Positions 40,827 through 51,727 are shown, numbered from the stretch's first letter. The stretch is 64,000 nt of DNA from Peronospora farinosa (GCA_947646735.1 CANTFK010000994.1:186001-250000); one strand, 5' to 3'. Program-made: numbers and translations. The notes: generated by a model not told the origin, from the sequence alone.

Positions 40827-42530
40827 ATGTGTCCACGCTATCGTGTACGTGAAAGGAAGGAAGGGAGTCCACAAAGGTGCCAATATATCGAGGTCGAGAG
40901 TCCTCCTCGTGATGCGTCTTCCATTACAAGCCTTCCAGGGCTTTCCTGGAAGCATTTCCTACGTGACCTTAAGGAAGGCACTGTGGAACAAGTGTGTCTA
41001 ATCACCAACGAGGTGGTTACCGTGGCAAACGAGGAGCATATGGCGCGTCCTCAAAGCGCTGAGCCGAAGTCTGCGCGTGAAGAAAGGTTTGCATCACAGT
41101 CATGGGAGGCCCTGCGAGAGTCTGGTAACCCCGTCTACGACATTGCTCGTGAGTATGCAGACGTGTTCCCGGACAAGATCCCGGCTGAACTTCCTGCGGA
41201 CCGCGGTGTTCGGCACGAGATTGATCTCGTGCCAGGGTCGAAGTATTGTGTGACACGGCAGTGGCCGTTGCCTCGAGATCAAGTCGAAGCTATTGACGCA
41301 TTCTTTGAAGGTCGCCGCAAAGCGGGTCATGTGCGGGAGAGTATCTCACCACATTCGAGTCCAACCTTCTGCGTGAAGAAGGCTACGGGAGGCTGGCGGA
41401 TAGTGCATGCGTTCAATAAGTTGAATGATGCCACTATTCCTGCGCAAACGCCAATTCCCAGGAAGGACATGGTGCTGAATTCCATGTCAGGTAGTGTCAT
41501 CTTCAGTGCCATCGACTTGACCGATGGCTTTTACCAGATTTTGATGCGCCCGAGCGATATCCCACTCACCGCGGTGAGCACCCCGAGTGGCATGTTATGG
41601 GAGTGGCTGGTAATGCCACAAGGGTTGAAGAACGCTCCGGCCACTTTCAATCGCATGGTGTCTCAAGTGTTGAGACCTCTTCGGAACTTTGCCCTAAGTT
41701 ATTTTGACGATATCTTCGTCCATAGTCGCGCCGAGGGCAACCTCAACGATGTCCAAGTTCACCTTCAACACCTGAAGCAAATGTTTCAAGTTATGCGGGA
41801 CAACAAGTTGTACGCGATTCTCAAGAAGTGTGTCTTTTGTGCACCGGAGATTCCGGTGTTAGGTTGCTATGTGAAAAAATCGTGAGTTCGAGCTGATCCA
41901 GAGAAGGTGTCGTCCATCTGTTCTTGGCCCACGCCAAAGAACCCTACGGAGTTGCGCCAGTGGCTCGGCTTGGCAAATTATTTGCACAAGTATACAAAGG
42001 ATTATGCTGGTTCTATCCAGCCTTTGTCGTCACTCTTGAAGAAAGACGCCACGTGGTTGTGGCGTCCCGAGCACCAAGCAGCCTTCGAAGCAGTAAAGAA
42101 GAGCCTAGCGTCAGCGCCAGTCCTGGTCCTACCAGACGATTCCAAGCCGTTCCACGTGGTTTGCGACGCCAGTGATTTTGCAATCGGTTGTGCCCTCATG
42201 CAATTTGATGATGAGGGCCGCGAACGAGTCGTGAGTTATCAGTCGCGACAGATGAAGCCAGCTGAGAAGAACTATCCGGTTCACGACAAGGAGTTATTAG
42301 CGATGCACTATGCACTCATCAAGTTTCGCGTGCATCTCCTTGGTGAAAGTACGTTTGCTTTGTACACCGATCATGCATCGCTGCGCACAGCGATGAAGAG
42401 CCCACACCTGTCCCAACGGATGGCACGATGGCTCTCATTCCTCTCTGAGTACAACTTCGTCGTGCATTACAAGCCAGGCAAGACCAATATTCTCGCTGAC
42501 GCCTTGTCACGACGTCCCGACTACGATCCT
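40827..42530 (+). pseudogene. Gypsy-1 reverse transcriptase and RNase H
   Basis: RT: RHEIDLVPGSKYCVTRQWPL, SSPTFCVKKATGGWRIVHAF, SAIDLTDGFYQILM, MPQGLKNAPATFNRM and the active site SYFDDIFVHS. At 41883-41885 a TGA replaces the codon between KKS and VRADPEKV; the frame then continues as RNase H: VVCDASDFAIGCALMQFD, KELLAMHYAL and LYTDHASLRT carry the catalytic Asp, Glu and Asp, ending KTNILADALSRRPDYDP. A 1-nt shift near 42540 separates it from the integrase. Confidence 0.88.
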
Positions 42531-42539
42531 CGGATCGCC

Positions 42540-45054
42540 AGGCTACTGATGACGAGGACGATGATGACCGATGTGCAATGTGTGTATCGCTGAACTTAAC
42601 TCGGGTTACACCCGAGCCGTGTTTATTTGATGAGATCGTCGCAGCGTACAAGGGTGACTCAGATTATGCAGACATTATCGAGTATCTGCCTGCTCCCAGC
42701 GATGCTGCACTGGGAGCATTATCCCGTACCAAGCGCGACCATATTCATCGATACAGTTTAGATGGCGATTTGCTTCTGTATAGCATCGACCAATTCGATT
42801 CTCCTCGCACGGTGATTGCCAATGACATGGATTTGCGTGCAAGAATCATTCACGAGTATCACGATGCTCCTGCTGGCGGCCATTTAGGCCGCGAAAAGAC
42901 TTTCGCGGCTGTGTCTCGAGACTTCTTCTGGCCCCACATGTATAAGTGGGTACGCAACTGGATCCGAACGTGCGAAATATGCCAGCGTGTGAAGCCATCT
43001 CCATCGTCACAGGCTCCCTTGCGATCGTTGCCAATTGCAGCAGAGGCCTGGAGATCAGTTTCGATGGACTTTATCTTCGGGTTAGCGCCCGATAGCCAAG
43101 CTCGAACGGGCATCTTGGTCGTTGTTGACAGATTCAGCAAGATGACACATCTCGTGCCTGTTCACGCTAAGATCACCGCGGCAGAGACCGCGGCGCACTT
43201 CATCAACGCGGTGTCCCGTCATCATGGCCTTCCAGAAAACATTGTTTCGGACCGTGATCCGCGATTTACGTCCGCATTTTGGACATCACTTTTCGAGCTC
43301 CTCGGGACAAAACTGCTGATGTCGACGGCAGCCCATCCGGAAACGGAGGGGCAGACCGAGCGCGTGAACCGAGTCCTCGAAGATGTTCTTCGGAGTTATG
43401 CTACGTCATTTACAAGTTGGAGTGCATTTTTACCACTCGCTGAGTTCGCACTCAACAACGCCGTACACGCGTCAACAGGGTTGACGCCATTTTTTGTGAA
43501 TTCGGCTCGTCACCCTCGTGTTCCTACTGTCCTGGCCGTGGGGCGACCCACAACACCTAGTGGCTCCACTCTGGGGGGGATAAAGGTGATAAACAAGGAT
43601 CGAGTGCAGCTCACGGTATTTTGAGCGCGAATGCAGTAACACGATCCAAGGCAAAGACGGCCATTTTGACGCCATCAGACGTGGCTTCCCCATTAGCTCG
43701 ATGGACTGCGCAGACATTGATTGACCCGTCTTCGGGTAAGCGTTCCCCTACTGCCAACTACGCGCCGATTGAGTCGGCGCGACCAATTGATGACATGGCC
43801 GTGTCGGAATTTATACTCCAACGTCAAGCCATCACCAGGTTTGTACGCAACGCACTACAAACTGCTGTAGACCTACAGAAGGAGAACGCTGAAAAACATG
43901 GAAGAAAGAACATGAGCAAGTTTGAGAAAGGTGACCGTGTATAATTATCTACGGAAGGTTTAAGGGATTCTGCGGTCACTAATCTGGGCGCGAATAAACT
44001 CGCGCCACGCTTCATCGGTCCATTCAAGGTTCTGAAGGCAATTGGCGACGCTTATACACTCGACGTCCCCTCTTCACTGCGACTCCACCCGACATTCTAT
44101 GTCGGGCGGCTGAAGGAATATCGTCCGGCTACGCTTCACGGTTTGGCTCCGACGCCGGCTTCAGGGGTTCGTAAGTCGAACGGCCTTCCCGTCGCGCTCG
44201 ACGCGCCGTTGACATGGGGCGGGGTCTCGATCCCGTCTGAACCTGACCAAGCATCTGGCGCTCCAGAATCCTTATTCGCTCGAGCAGTTCACGGTTCGAC
44301 TGCCGGGTCTCACTCGAAGTCTTCTCCGCCTGGGCAGCACGTTCACTGGCAGCCTCAGCCTCCAGCCGAGCATCGGCAGCTATATTTACGGCCTGATCAA
44401 CATCGTCCTGAGCAACCAGGACGCCAGCTCTACCACCGCGAGAGCCCTCCTCCGCTTGTTGATGCGGAGGGACAGGTGCGCTGGATTGTAGACCGCATTG
44501 TGGGTCACGAGGACCCTCCACAACCATTACTGCAGTCGGCTCATGAGAAGCGTGCGGTTCCATCCGTGCGTAGGTACCGAGTACGTTGGCTTGGATTCCC
44601 TCCCGAGCAGGATACATGGGAACCACGTTCCTCGCTCCTTCGTGACGTTCCAGATGTGGTTCTGTCGTATGAAGCCACGAAGTCGGACTATTCCAAGGCG
44701 GGCGAGCACGCGAACGCTCTCGTGACAAACGAGAGCGGTAAGGAGATTCACGTCGTCGGGAACGAGAACGATGACGCGAACGAGAACGATGTCGCGAACG
44801 CAAACGATGTCGCGAACGAGATCGATGCCGTGATCGAGAATGTCGCGGTGAATACATATCACGATTGCGAGGCGAGAATCGCGCAACTGGACGGGCAGGC
44901 GAACGTGTCGCTGCCCTGCGCTGATGATCCCGCGGAGATCGACGCCGCTGTCGCGAGTGGTGCCGCCAGCAGGGCGCACCACGAATATCTGCGCTTCTCC
45001 GTTCGCCCAGACTTCGCTCATACTTCGCAATCCAACTTCGTTCGCGATCACTGA
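42540..45054 (+). pseudogene. Gypsy-1 integrase with C-terminal chromodomain
   Basis: The H2C2 zinc domain (HEYHDAPAGGHLGREKTF..CEICQRVK) precedes a core with SMDFIFGL (D), SDRDPRFTSAFW (D) and GQTERVNRVLED (E), intact from 42578 to 43624. A shift in the G-run at ~43575 and TAA 43942-43944 interrupt the C-terminal domain (LGANKLAPRFIGPFKV, FYVGRLKEYRP). The chromodomain at ~44460-44690 reads QVRWIVDRIVGHED..RRYRVRWLGFPPEQDTWEP, with all aromatic-cage-type residues. Chromodomains steer such elements to heterochromatin marks. From 44129 on the region overlaps an opposite-strand gene. Confidence 0.85.
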
Positions 45055-45526
45055 GTGGACACTCAGCGATGTGTCGTCGCCATTCGTCATGAGTTGGGCG
45101 TGAAGTCGAGTCACAAGATTGGCATCCTTCATTGACATGGACGAAGCAGAGACGGTCCTCATTCCAAGCTTCCTCACACACTCTTTCGCGTAGCGCGCCG
45201 ATGGAGTGATCGGCGCGAAGTTCCTCTCGATTGGCGAGCCATAACTGGAAGCTGCTACCATCCTCGAGCATCCGATTCCAACGTTGGATGAAGGCGCACC
45301 AAGAACGTTGTAGAGCTTCATGCTCGATTCCATCAAGACCTTTCCCGCGCAGTTTTCGAAATCGGCGGAAGTATTCCCGCATCATGTCCAGTGAGTCCGG
45401 AGCGTGAGCTCCGGACAAGTCGTACAGCGACCAAGGTATGAGCTGCCGCGCCATGATGCTGGTTGATGCATTCCCGCTGACGTATCTTGGGCGTCCTGCT
45501 GGATTGGGTTCTGGGTCTCCGGACAT
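44129..45526 (-). CDS. Gypsy-1 antisense accessory protein (zinc-finger-like, Arg/Ser-rich, coiled coil)
   Basis: A 465-residue uninterrupted frame on the strand opposite to pol, starting MSGDPEPNPAGRPRY 80 bp inside the 3' LTR. Features: a Trp-rich helical N-terminus (PWSLYDLSGA, RSWCAFIQRWN), a Cys/His cluster (C127, H130, C135, C138, H152, C156: CFVHVNEGCQSC..HIAEC) that could bind zinc, an Arg/Ser/His tract (~228-275, RSRHRSRSRHR), and a coiled coil (~365-430, RLEAEAASERAAQAEKTSSE). It stays open while pol has several lesions, and E1 holds a homologue in the same place. The Arg/Ser tract hints at a nuclear RNA-associated protein (inference). Function unknown. Confidence 0.62.
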   Translation of the reverse strand: MSGDPEPNPAGRPRYVSGNASTSIMARQLIPWSLYDLSGAHAPDSLDMMREYFRRFRKLRGKGLDGIEHEALQRSWCAFIQRWNRMLEDGSSFQLWLANREELRADHSIGALRERVCEEAWNEDRLCFVHVNEGCQSCDSTSRPTHDEWRRHIAECPLSDRERSWIAKYERSLGERRSADIRGAPCWRHHSRQRRRSPRDHQRRAATRSPARPVARFSPRNRDMYSPRHSRSRHRSRSRHRLRSRHRSRSRHRSRSRRRESPYRSRLSRERSRARPPWNSPTSWLHTTEPHLERHEGARNVVPMYPAREGIQANVLGTYARMEPHASHEPTAVMVVEGPRDPQCGLQSSAPVPPHQQAEEGSRGGRAGVLVAQDDVDQAVNIAADARLEAEAASERAAQAEKTSSETRQSNRELLERIRILERQMLGQVQTGSRPRPMSTARRARREGRSTYEPLKPASEPNREA

Positions 45527-45592
45527 TGCTTATTCGTTTGTGGGCGAAGGGTTTTCGACAGTTGAGCACTCACGGTTGGTGAGTGCTGTCAT

Positions 45593-45605
45593 GAGAAGGG
45601 GGTGA
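45593..45605 (+). other. Gypsy-1 polypurine tract
   Basis: GAGAAGGGGGTGA directly abuts the 3' LTR. The equivalent tract is seen next to the E1 LTR. Confidence 0.8.
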
Positions 45606-45947
45606 TGTAATGGGCTACATTACACATATAGCATTAACACAAATAAACAATTACATATGTAGGCAGGTGCTGGGCCCGAATAGCGGGCACAGCGTGGTAA
45701 TTTATTATTGGTTTATTATTGAGCCTAAAGTCCCCAATATGGACCAATGATAAATCAACCTGAAATTGTGTGGTTCCCGAAAGGCGGGAACACTGTCGTA
45801 TTTATTACGACTAAAATCTTCGTAATTAGTACGAATTAAAACCAAAATAAAAATCAGAGTTAAATTTACTTAATACTTAATACTCGGGCTTGAGTATTCC
45901 TCAAGCGCACGTGTAAGCTAGTGACGGTACGTTCTAGCCCCGTTACA
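45606..45947 (+). repeat. Gypsy-1 3' LTR
   Basis: 342 bp; five substitutions from the 5' LTR. It is followed by target duplication ATCAT (45948-45952). Confidence 0.92.
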
Positions 45948-46553
45948 ATCATGTTACTAGACTATTTCGCGCTCCTTTGCCTTATGGGCATCGCTGAGAG
46001 ATCTTACGTTGATTTGATCTTCTTCGTGTTGAGCATCTTCACCATCGTGTACGTAGTGCAGCATCCTTTCATCTTTAAGATCAACATGGACACAATTGTC
46101 TCTGAGGTAACGACATTTAGCGGCAAAAAAACGTTAGTAACGTTGTATCTGCTCTTGTCTTAGGCTGGACAGCGATGATAAAGGTTACGGGCTAATAGAG
46201 CTCATCAAAGTACGTGAAAGATCAAGCGGCGGGCATATTCTTCAAACCCTGCGCAACATGTGGTACTCTCTAGTACATTTAACGTGGCTTACTCGCTGTT
46301 GGCAATAAAAGTTGTGCCGTTGGATGATCATCTCAAACCAGTACACATTGTTGTAGTATACGGGGCGTCTGAGTGGCACCGCTGGCTGGAAATATTCGTA
46401 GCAATTGATGCGTTTTGTGCCCTTGCTATTGCTGTACTGACAGCGAACGTCGGCATTAATAATTATTCCAGTGATGGCAGAATACCGTGTTTTGCCCAGC
46501 TTTTTGCTTTAGGAGAATGTGTGCCAGATGATGCCAAATGGCTCTGCATGTGA
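45948..46553 (+). pseudogene. Third piece of the interrupted host membrane-protein gene
   Basis: Frame 45951-46163 has two hydrophobic helices (MLLDYFALLCLMGIAERSYV; DLIFFVLSIFTIVYVVQHPF), then breaks. The frame one phase over reads VVSALVLGWTAMIKVTG. The last frame (46260-46553) has HRWLEIFVAIDAFCALAIAV and ends KWLCM. Composition is that of a multi-pass membrane protein; I do not recognise the family. Shifts at ~46130 and ~46200 show it is decayed as well as interrupted. Confidence 0.45.
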
Positions 46554-46747
46554 ATATCATCTAAATCACTAGACAGGTAGCAACCGCTAAAAATATCGGG
46601 GCGGTGGGAAAACGCATGGCTGCACTGGTTGAGTAACATTTGTGCTTCAGACTGCAGATCGAGTCACTGACTCATAGGGGAGAAAACCAAGTAACATCGA
46701 GGGAATGGACCCCTCCAAACGCCGGAGATACGGTTCATTCTATCGGT
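46510..46747 (+). repeat. Partner of the inverted repeat at 31748-31975
   Basis: Overlaps the 3' end of the host gene remnant and its downstream flank, and is found reverse-complemented 14.5 kb to the left. Confidence 0.65.
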
Positions 46748-46754
46748 ACATTGG

Positions 46755-47320
46755 TGTAGACGGGCACTTCTACGAAGTTGCCTCGTACTACTAGCACACA
46801 CCTTATGCACAAGCGAGGAAGCGGTTAGACCGTCTTACCTTCGCGTGCGAGGGTGGTTAGGAGGTTGGTCGACTGTCTAAGCAGTCGTACCACCAGTTGC
46901 CTCTCGCTTGAGCGAGAGTGCAACAAACTTCTAAGACAAGAAGGCACCGACGTCACGTAGAAGCTTTTCAGCTTCTCGTGCGTGGTGCTTCGGTGTTTAG
47001 CAAATTGAAGACTGAGCTATATTTAATTAATTATAACTAAATATATATACTCAACTACTGATTGGCTATATGTGTATATAGATCGGATACGCGACTCTTT
47101 AGAAGCGTATCCTGTCGTATGAACTTAAATCTAGATTTAAGTTTGCGAATGACGTCTTTCTGAGACGTCGCGATGCCTAGCTTCAACTAGCGTCATCCCT
47201 TCTCATTTGAATCCATAAATGGATGTCACATTCACGAGGGTGGATTACGTTTGTGTATCGCACCCAAGTGACAGGTCAAAAGTAATGATGGATACTTTAA
47301 AACCAAGCATTAAGTATATT
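46755..47320 (-). repeat. Gypsy-3 3' LTR, outer part
   Basis: Unusually rich in perfect hairpins: 46901-46918 (8-bp arms), 46959-46976 (7-bp arms), 47085-47112 (8-bp arms), a 22-bp perfect palindrome 47122-47143, and 47151-47169 (7-bp arms). The LTR resumes at 61005. Confidence 0.75.
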
Positions 47321-47322
47321 TT

Positions 47323-48513
47323 TGGTGGAGTGGGATTCGCAAAATTGCTGATGCGATTCCAACTCTCCACTGGCGCCCGGACGACCGACTAACGGAGGGG
47401 GTACTCCGATTCCGTGTATAAAGCCTTCCTCACCTTGTGTACCCGTCGGTAGGGCGGGTTGCTCTCTTCTCGGTAGACTTGAGTCGATGTTGAACTTGAT
47501 TGTGTTAGGGATAGGTGGGGGGGCGATCGAGTGGAATTCCTCACACGATCGCAGTTGTTCTTGGGGTGCTCTATTTGAGTCGCCCTGATCTCCCTTGAGA
47601 TCGCCTTATCCAATGGGTTGATACTTGATACGCCTGCCTTCTGACCACTTGAGCCGTCTCGCGATCTTGTATCTGGACTTCTTTGTCCTCTGCGTCCAAT
47701 CGCAGGGGGAGTTGTTTGTTGAGAATTCTTGCAATCCCTGGCCAAACAATCCAGGGATATGACTTGCGTAGTATGTAGACTTCCTTGAGACGTCGGGAGG
47801 CCAAAGAATCCAGCCCGGAAGAGAAGTCGACACGTGTACTTAGAAGCAAATTGAACTCTCTTAATGTTAACCAATCATATACTAAAACCTATGATCTTGA
47901 CTATCTGTAGCTCAGGATCTGTTGCCACGTATCGCCCTTTCGGAAAAATCAGATCTTGTAATGTGGTCCACTCCAATATCGCCGCGAGCTGGATCGCTAC
48001 CTCGCTCGGATATAATACCATTTTAGTACCAGATCGCGGTACTAAATAATTAGTATCGGATCGCGATACTAATAATTAATATCGGATCGCAATCCGCCGG
48101 ATCACGACTTGTCCTCTTCACCGTTTTTCAGGTCATGTGAGATAGTTCATCTATGTGACATGTCATATCCACCATTCCAGTCCTTCATAGCGACGTGATC
48201 CACACCAGACCGTCTTCCACATGCTTGGATGTACCCATCTTTCTCCTTAGCGACCGCGTTCACGCGGATCGCCATCGGAAATACTGGAGATCGCAATAGC
48301 GTAGTTTCTAGGCCAAATTTGACCCCACATAGAAGTGCAAACTACACCATTCACTGTTTTCCATCCTATTTGACATCGTCTTGAAACCTTTCTGCGAGAT
48401 CGCGACTCATCAATATTGGCCACGAGATCGCGACTCATTGATATTGGCCATTTCGGACTTAACCGAATATATGCGATCACACTTTGCGAAATTCACTCCT
48501 TCACTTCGCCACA
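47323..48513 (-). repeat. Gypsy-2 3' LTR
   Basis: 1191 bp, on the plus strand TGGTGGAGTGGG...CTTCGCCACA. Near-identical to 59813-61005. Confidence 0.85.
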
Positions 48514-48557
48514 ATCGTCCCCTGCACCGATAGCCCACATACAGTGTTGGCCTAACT

Positions 48558-51500
48558 GTGCACTGTCTCGCTTCACTCTTCTCGTCATTTCGTCCCTTAT
48601 GGCCAGATCTACCTACACCCGAAAACGATCGCCACCCCCAAACTGGTGTGCTCGTCACGCGCGATCCACCGATAAATTCCTCTACCGGATCGCGTATCCT
48701 GCTCCCGTCTACCCGGATAATCCTTCCTCCCGTTACGGATCGTCAAAACGCGATCTCGTTGGTTTCTTCATTGTATGACCGCCTGGAAGCCCAGGATACC
48801 ATCGCGGAAAGCTATCACTCCATGGAAAATGCCTTGCAGGAGCAGGAATTTCGTGGAAATCAGCTGGAGACGGAACTTAACTCGTATCACGAGTTGGTGC
48901 CTCGACTGTGCACATTCGTCTTGCGTCGAGATGAAGAGTTGCGTCAACAACTTGACGCCGCTCTCCACATGGCCGAAGGTCTCGACGAAGAACTGAACCA
49001 GCTAACGGATCAGTCTCAGGAGATCGCCGATCTGAAGAATGCCTTGTTTCGAGCCAATGCAGAGAAACATCGCCTGCAGGATAAATTCCGCCGTGAGGCG
49101 GCCAATCTTCAGCGAACTCTGGAAGGAAAATTCCGGCAGCAGATCGCGTCCCTCCAACAGCAACTGGACTCCATCCTCGCACAGCGTAATACGGCAGACA
49201 GTGCTTTGGCCGCTGACTTTCGACGCATGAAAAGCAAGGCATCCAAGTACAAGAAAGCTCGTTCTCAGGCCCAGCAAGCCGCGAAACAACTGCAAGAGAC
49301 ACTGAATGCGCTTGAGCTTGATCATGATCGCCTCCTGAGTACGAGTATTCGGAACGACGCAGCTTTGGGTCGACTTCGTACCGAAGTTGCAGATCGAGAG
49401 GCAGAGCGCGATCTGGCCATCCAGGATCAAGATTTACTTCGTTCGCATCTGGCAGAATTGGCTACGGGCTTACTTCCTTCTCCGACTAGCCTTCTCGCGC
49501 TTTACAATCCCTCGACCCAATCGCAAACGTGCGTCATCTTCACCGACTCTGGACGTCCCCTGTAAACGTCCTCGCAGCGCTTCCGGTACTTCTGCTCAAT
49601 CTGCGACCTCGGAGGGATCTGGCATTCCAACGCGATCTGGCACCCCGGCGCGATCTGGGACCTCGACGCGATCTGAAATTCCGGCACAATCCGGTGCTTC
49701 GGCACAGTCTAATACTTCGGCGCGATCTGGTACTCCGGCGCGATCTGGGACTTCCGCGCGATCTGATACTTCAGCGCGATCTGGTACTTTAACGCGATCT
49801 GGCTCTCCGGCGCGATCTGGTACTTCAGCGCGATCTGGCACTTCAGCGCGATCTGGCACTTCAGCGCGATCTGGCACTTCAGCGCGATCTGGCACTTCAG
49901 CGCGATCTGGTACTTCCCCGCGATCTAAAACTCCGGCGCAATCCGGTATTTCGGCACCGTCTAATACTTTGGCGCGATCTGGTACTCCGGCGCGATCTGG
50001 CACTTCAGCGCGATCTGGCACTTCAGCGCGATCTGGCACTTCAGCGCGATCTGGCACTTCAGCGCGATCTGGTACTTCCCCGCGATCTGGTACTCCGGCG
50101 CAATCCGGTATTTCGGCACCGTCTAATACTTTGGCGCGATCTGGTACTCCGGCGCGATCTGGGACTTCGGCGCGATCTGATACTTCAGCGCGATCTGGTA
50201 CTCCGCCGCGATCTGGTACTCCGGCGCGATCTGGCACTTCAGCGCGATCTGGCACTTCAGCGCGATCTGGCACTTCAGCGCGATCTGGCACTTCCCCGCG
50301 ATCTGGTACTCCGGCGCAATCCGGTATTTCGGCACCGTCTAATACTTTGGCGCGATCTGGTACTCCGGCGCGATCTGGCACTTCAGCGCGATCTGGCACT
50401 TCAGCGCGATCTGGCACTTCAGCGCGATCTGGCACCTCATCGGCGATCTGGTACTCCGGCGCGATCTGGGACTTCGACGCGATCTGATACCTCATAACGG
50501 TCTGCCAAGTCGGTGCGATCCGTTATTACAACGCGACCCAAGTTTTCGTCGAAAGCTAAAAAGAAACGCAAACCGCGTCCCTCGCCTTCGCCTGACTTTG
50601 AGTATGACGGATGGTCTTCCGATCCCGAAGACGCTACACTTGCTGCTCTATCCGGATCGCGTTCAACCGCGAGGCGTTGCAACACCATGACGAAACTATC
50701 TGGCAACACCGGATCGTCTCAGTCCCCTATCATAATTCACAATGGTAGCCCACCCTCCAGAAAATCACCAGTCTCGAGTCCTGATACGCCCCCTAGCCTT
50801 ACGACCAAGATTTCCAAGGTCGACCTTTTTGGCGAACCTTCTAGCGACTCGTACGGGAAGATTAGCGTTTCCAGTGACATCCGTGAAGATATAAACCCGT
50901 TGCTCACTCCCGCTCAATACGCCGACCTGCCTGATCTCCAAAAATCACGTGATGCGTGGATCCCAGGATATCGTGAGCGAAAGCCACGATCGTCAACTCA
51001 GGTCGCTCCATGGTCCGCCCGACGATTCAGTCTGACCAGTGTTGCCGAATTGGAAGTGGAGTTCTTCTATCGACACTTGTCCCGACCGAGAGGGTATATC
51101 TTCACCCCTCAAGCCAATCCCAAATCTCTTCTTGATTCTGAGTGGATTCCCCGACTGATCACCCCGGCACAAGTTACTGCGCTTTACGATCAGAAACCGT
51201 GGAACGTCACTCGTCGGCCGATTGCTCCCATCTCTTTCCCTCTGACCGGTTGGTTCAAAGATCTGGCGGACATTTACCTGGAATATGAAGATCGCCATAG
51301 GCAAGCCTTGTGGGAGGCAACCCACTTCCTGTATATCTCCCGCGAACTTCGGAAGGAGTATCCAGAGCTGGCGCAATTTTGTCAGCAACGCAAGCAGCGT
51401 CGGTCGAGATCTGGACCCCGCTGGAAGACTATTCTTCGCGTTATTCTCCAAGGAATGATCGAAGGACACTGTGATCTGGACATTTTGTTGGATCCATACT

Positions 51501-51727
51501 TCCTCCACTTTCCAGTGTACGTAGAAGTGCGACCATGGTATCCTGGTTTGGATTGCAAGCAGAAAAACATTCCCAACCTGATTACTGCACTGTCGTTATT
51601 GGATTCTGCGGAGCGTTGGCGGAACCAATATCGGTCCTCAATCGCGGATCACCCCGGTTCATCCCTCGCCCGTTTATCCAGTAAATTCTTTCCCAAACAG
51701 CAGTCGGGATCCGATAACACTTCTTGA
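48558..51727 (+). pseudogene. Gypsy-2 antisense accessory gene (coiled coil, Arg/Ser/Gly/Thr hexapeptide repeats, conserved C-terminal domain)
   Basis: Three consecutive plus-strand frames read as one gene with two shifts (~49545, ~50440) and one in-frame stop (~50490). Frame 1 (48558-49565) is mostly a long coiled coil (RDEELRQQLDAALHMAEGLD, IADLKNALFRANAEKHRLQD). Frame 2 (49550-50487) is a run of six-residue ARSGTS/ARSGTP units. Frame 3 (50513-51727) has a basic/Pro/Ser linker (KAKKKRKPRPSPSPDFEYDG) and a folded-looking domain of ~230 residues (ELEVEFFYRHLSRPRGYIF, FPLTGWFKDLADIYLEYEDR, GLDCKQKNIPNLITALSLLD). It is convergent with the pol end, not overlapping it. No family recognised. Confidence 0.55.
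49610..50490 (+). repeat. 18-bp tandem repeat array with higher-order structure
   Basis: About 48 copies of an 18-bp unit (consensus GCGCGATCTGGCACTTCA; Ala-Arg-Ser-Gly-Thr-Ser). Three larger blocks share the variant run ending GGTATTTCGGCACCGTCTAA (near 49940, 50105 and 50320), so whole groups of units were duplicated. The period is always a multiple of three. Confidence 0.9.

Larger units (their letters stand above)
38112..45947 (+). mobile_element. Gypsy-1: complete chromodomain Ty3/Gypsy element with an antisense accessory gene
   Basis: 7836 bp, bounded by 342-bp LTRs and a perfect 5-bp duplication (ATCAT). The order is LTR, gag, protease, repeat spacer, RT, RNase H, integrase, chromodomain, antisense gene, purine tract, LTR. 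The LTRs differ at five positions (about 1.5%), so the insertion is fairly recent. Lesions that disable pol: a shift near 40840-40865, TGA at 41883-41885, a shift near 42540, a shift in the G-run at ~43575, and TAA at 43942-43944. It landed in the broken host gene. Confidence 0.95.

Noticed and set aside
47370..47390. TGGCGCCCGGACG, which looks like a lysine-tRNA primer-binding site
   Set aside because: It lies inside the Gypsy-2 LTR and on the strand opposite to the element's genes, so it cannot prime this element.
49610..50490. CRISPR-like array
   Set aside because: Units are contiguous without unique spacers, period is a codon multiple, and the context is a eukaryotic retrotransposon.
49596..50495. 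Minus-strand 299-residue frame of VPDRAE-type repeats
   Set aside because: It is the mirror of the 18-bp plus-strand array. The plus frame joins a coiled coil and a folded domain, the minus frame joins nothing.
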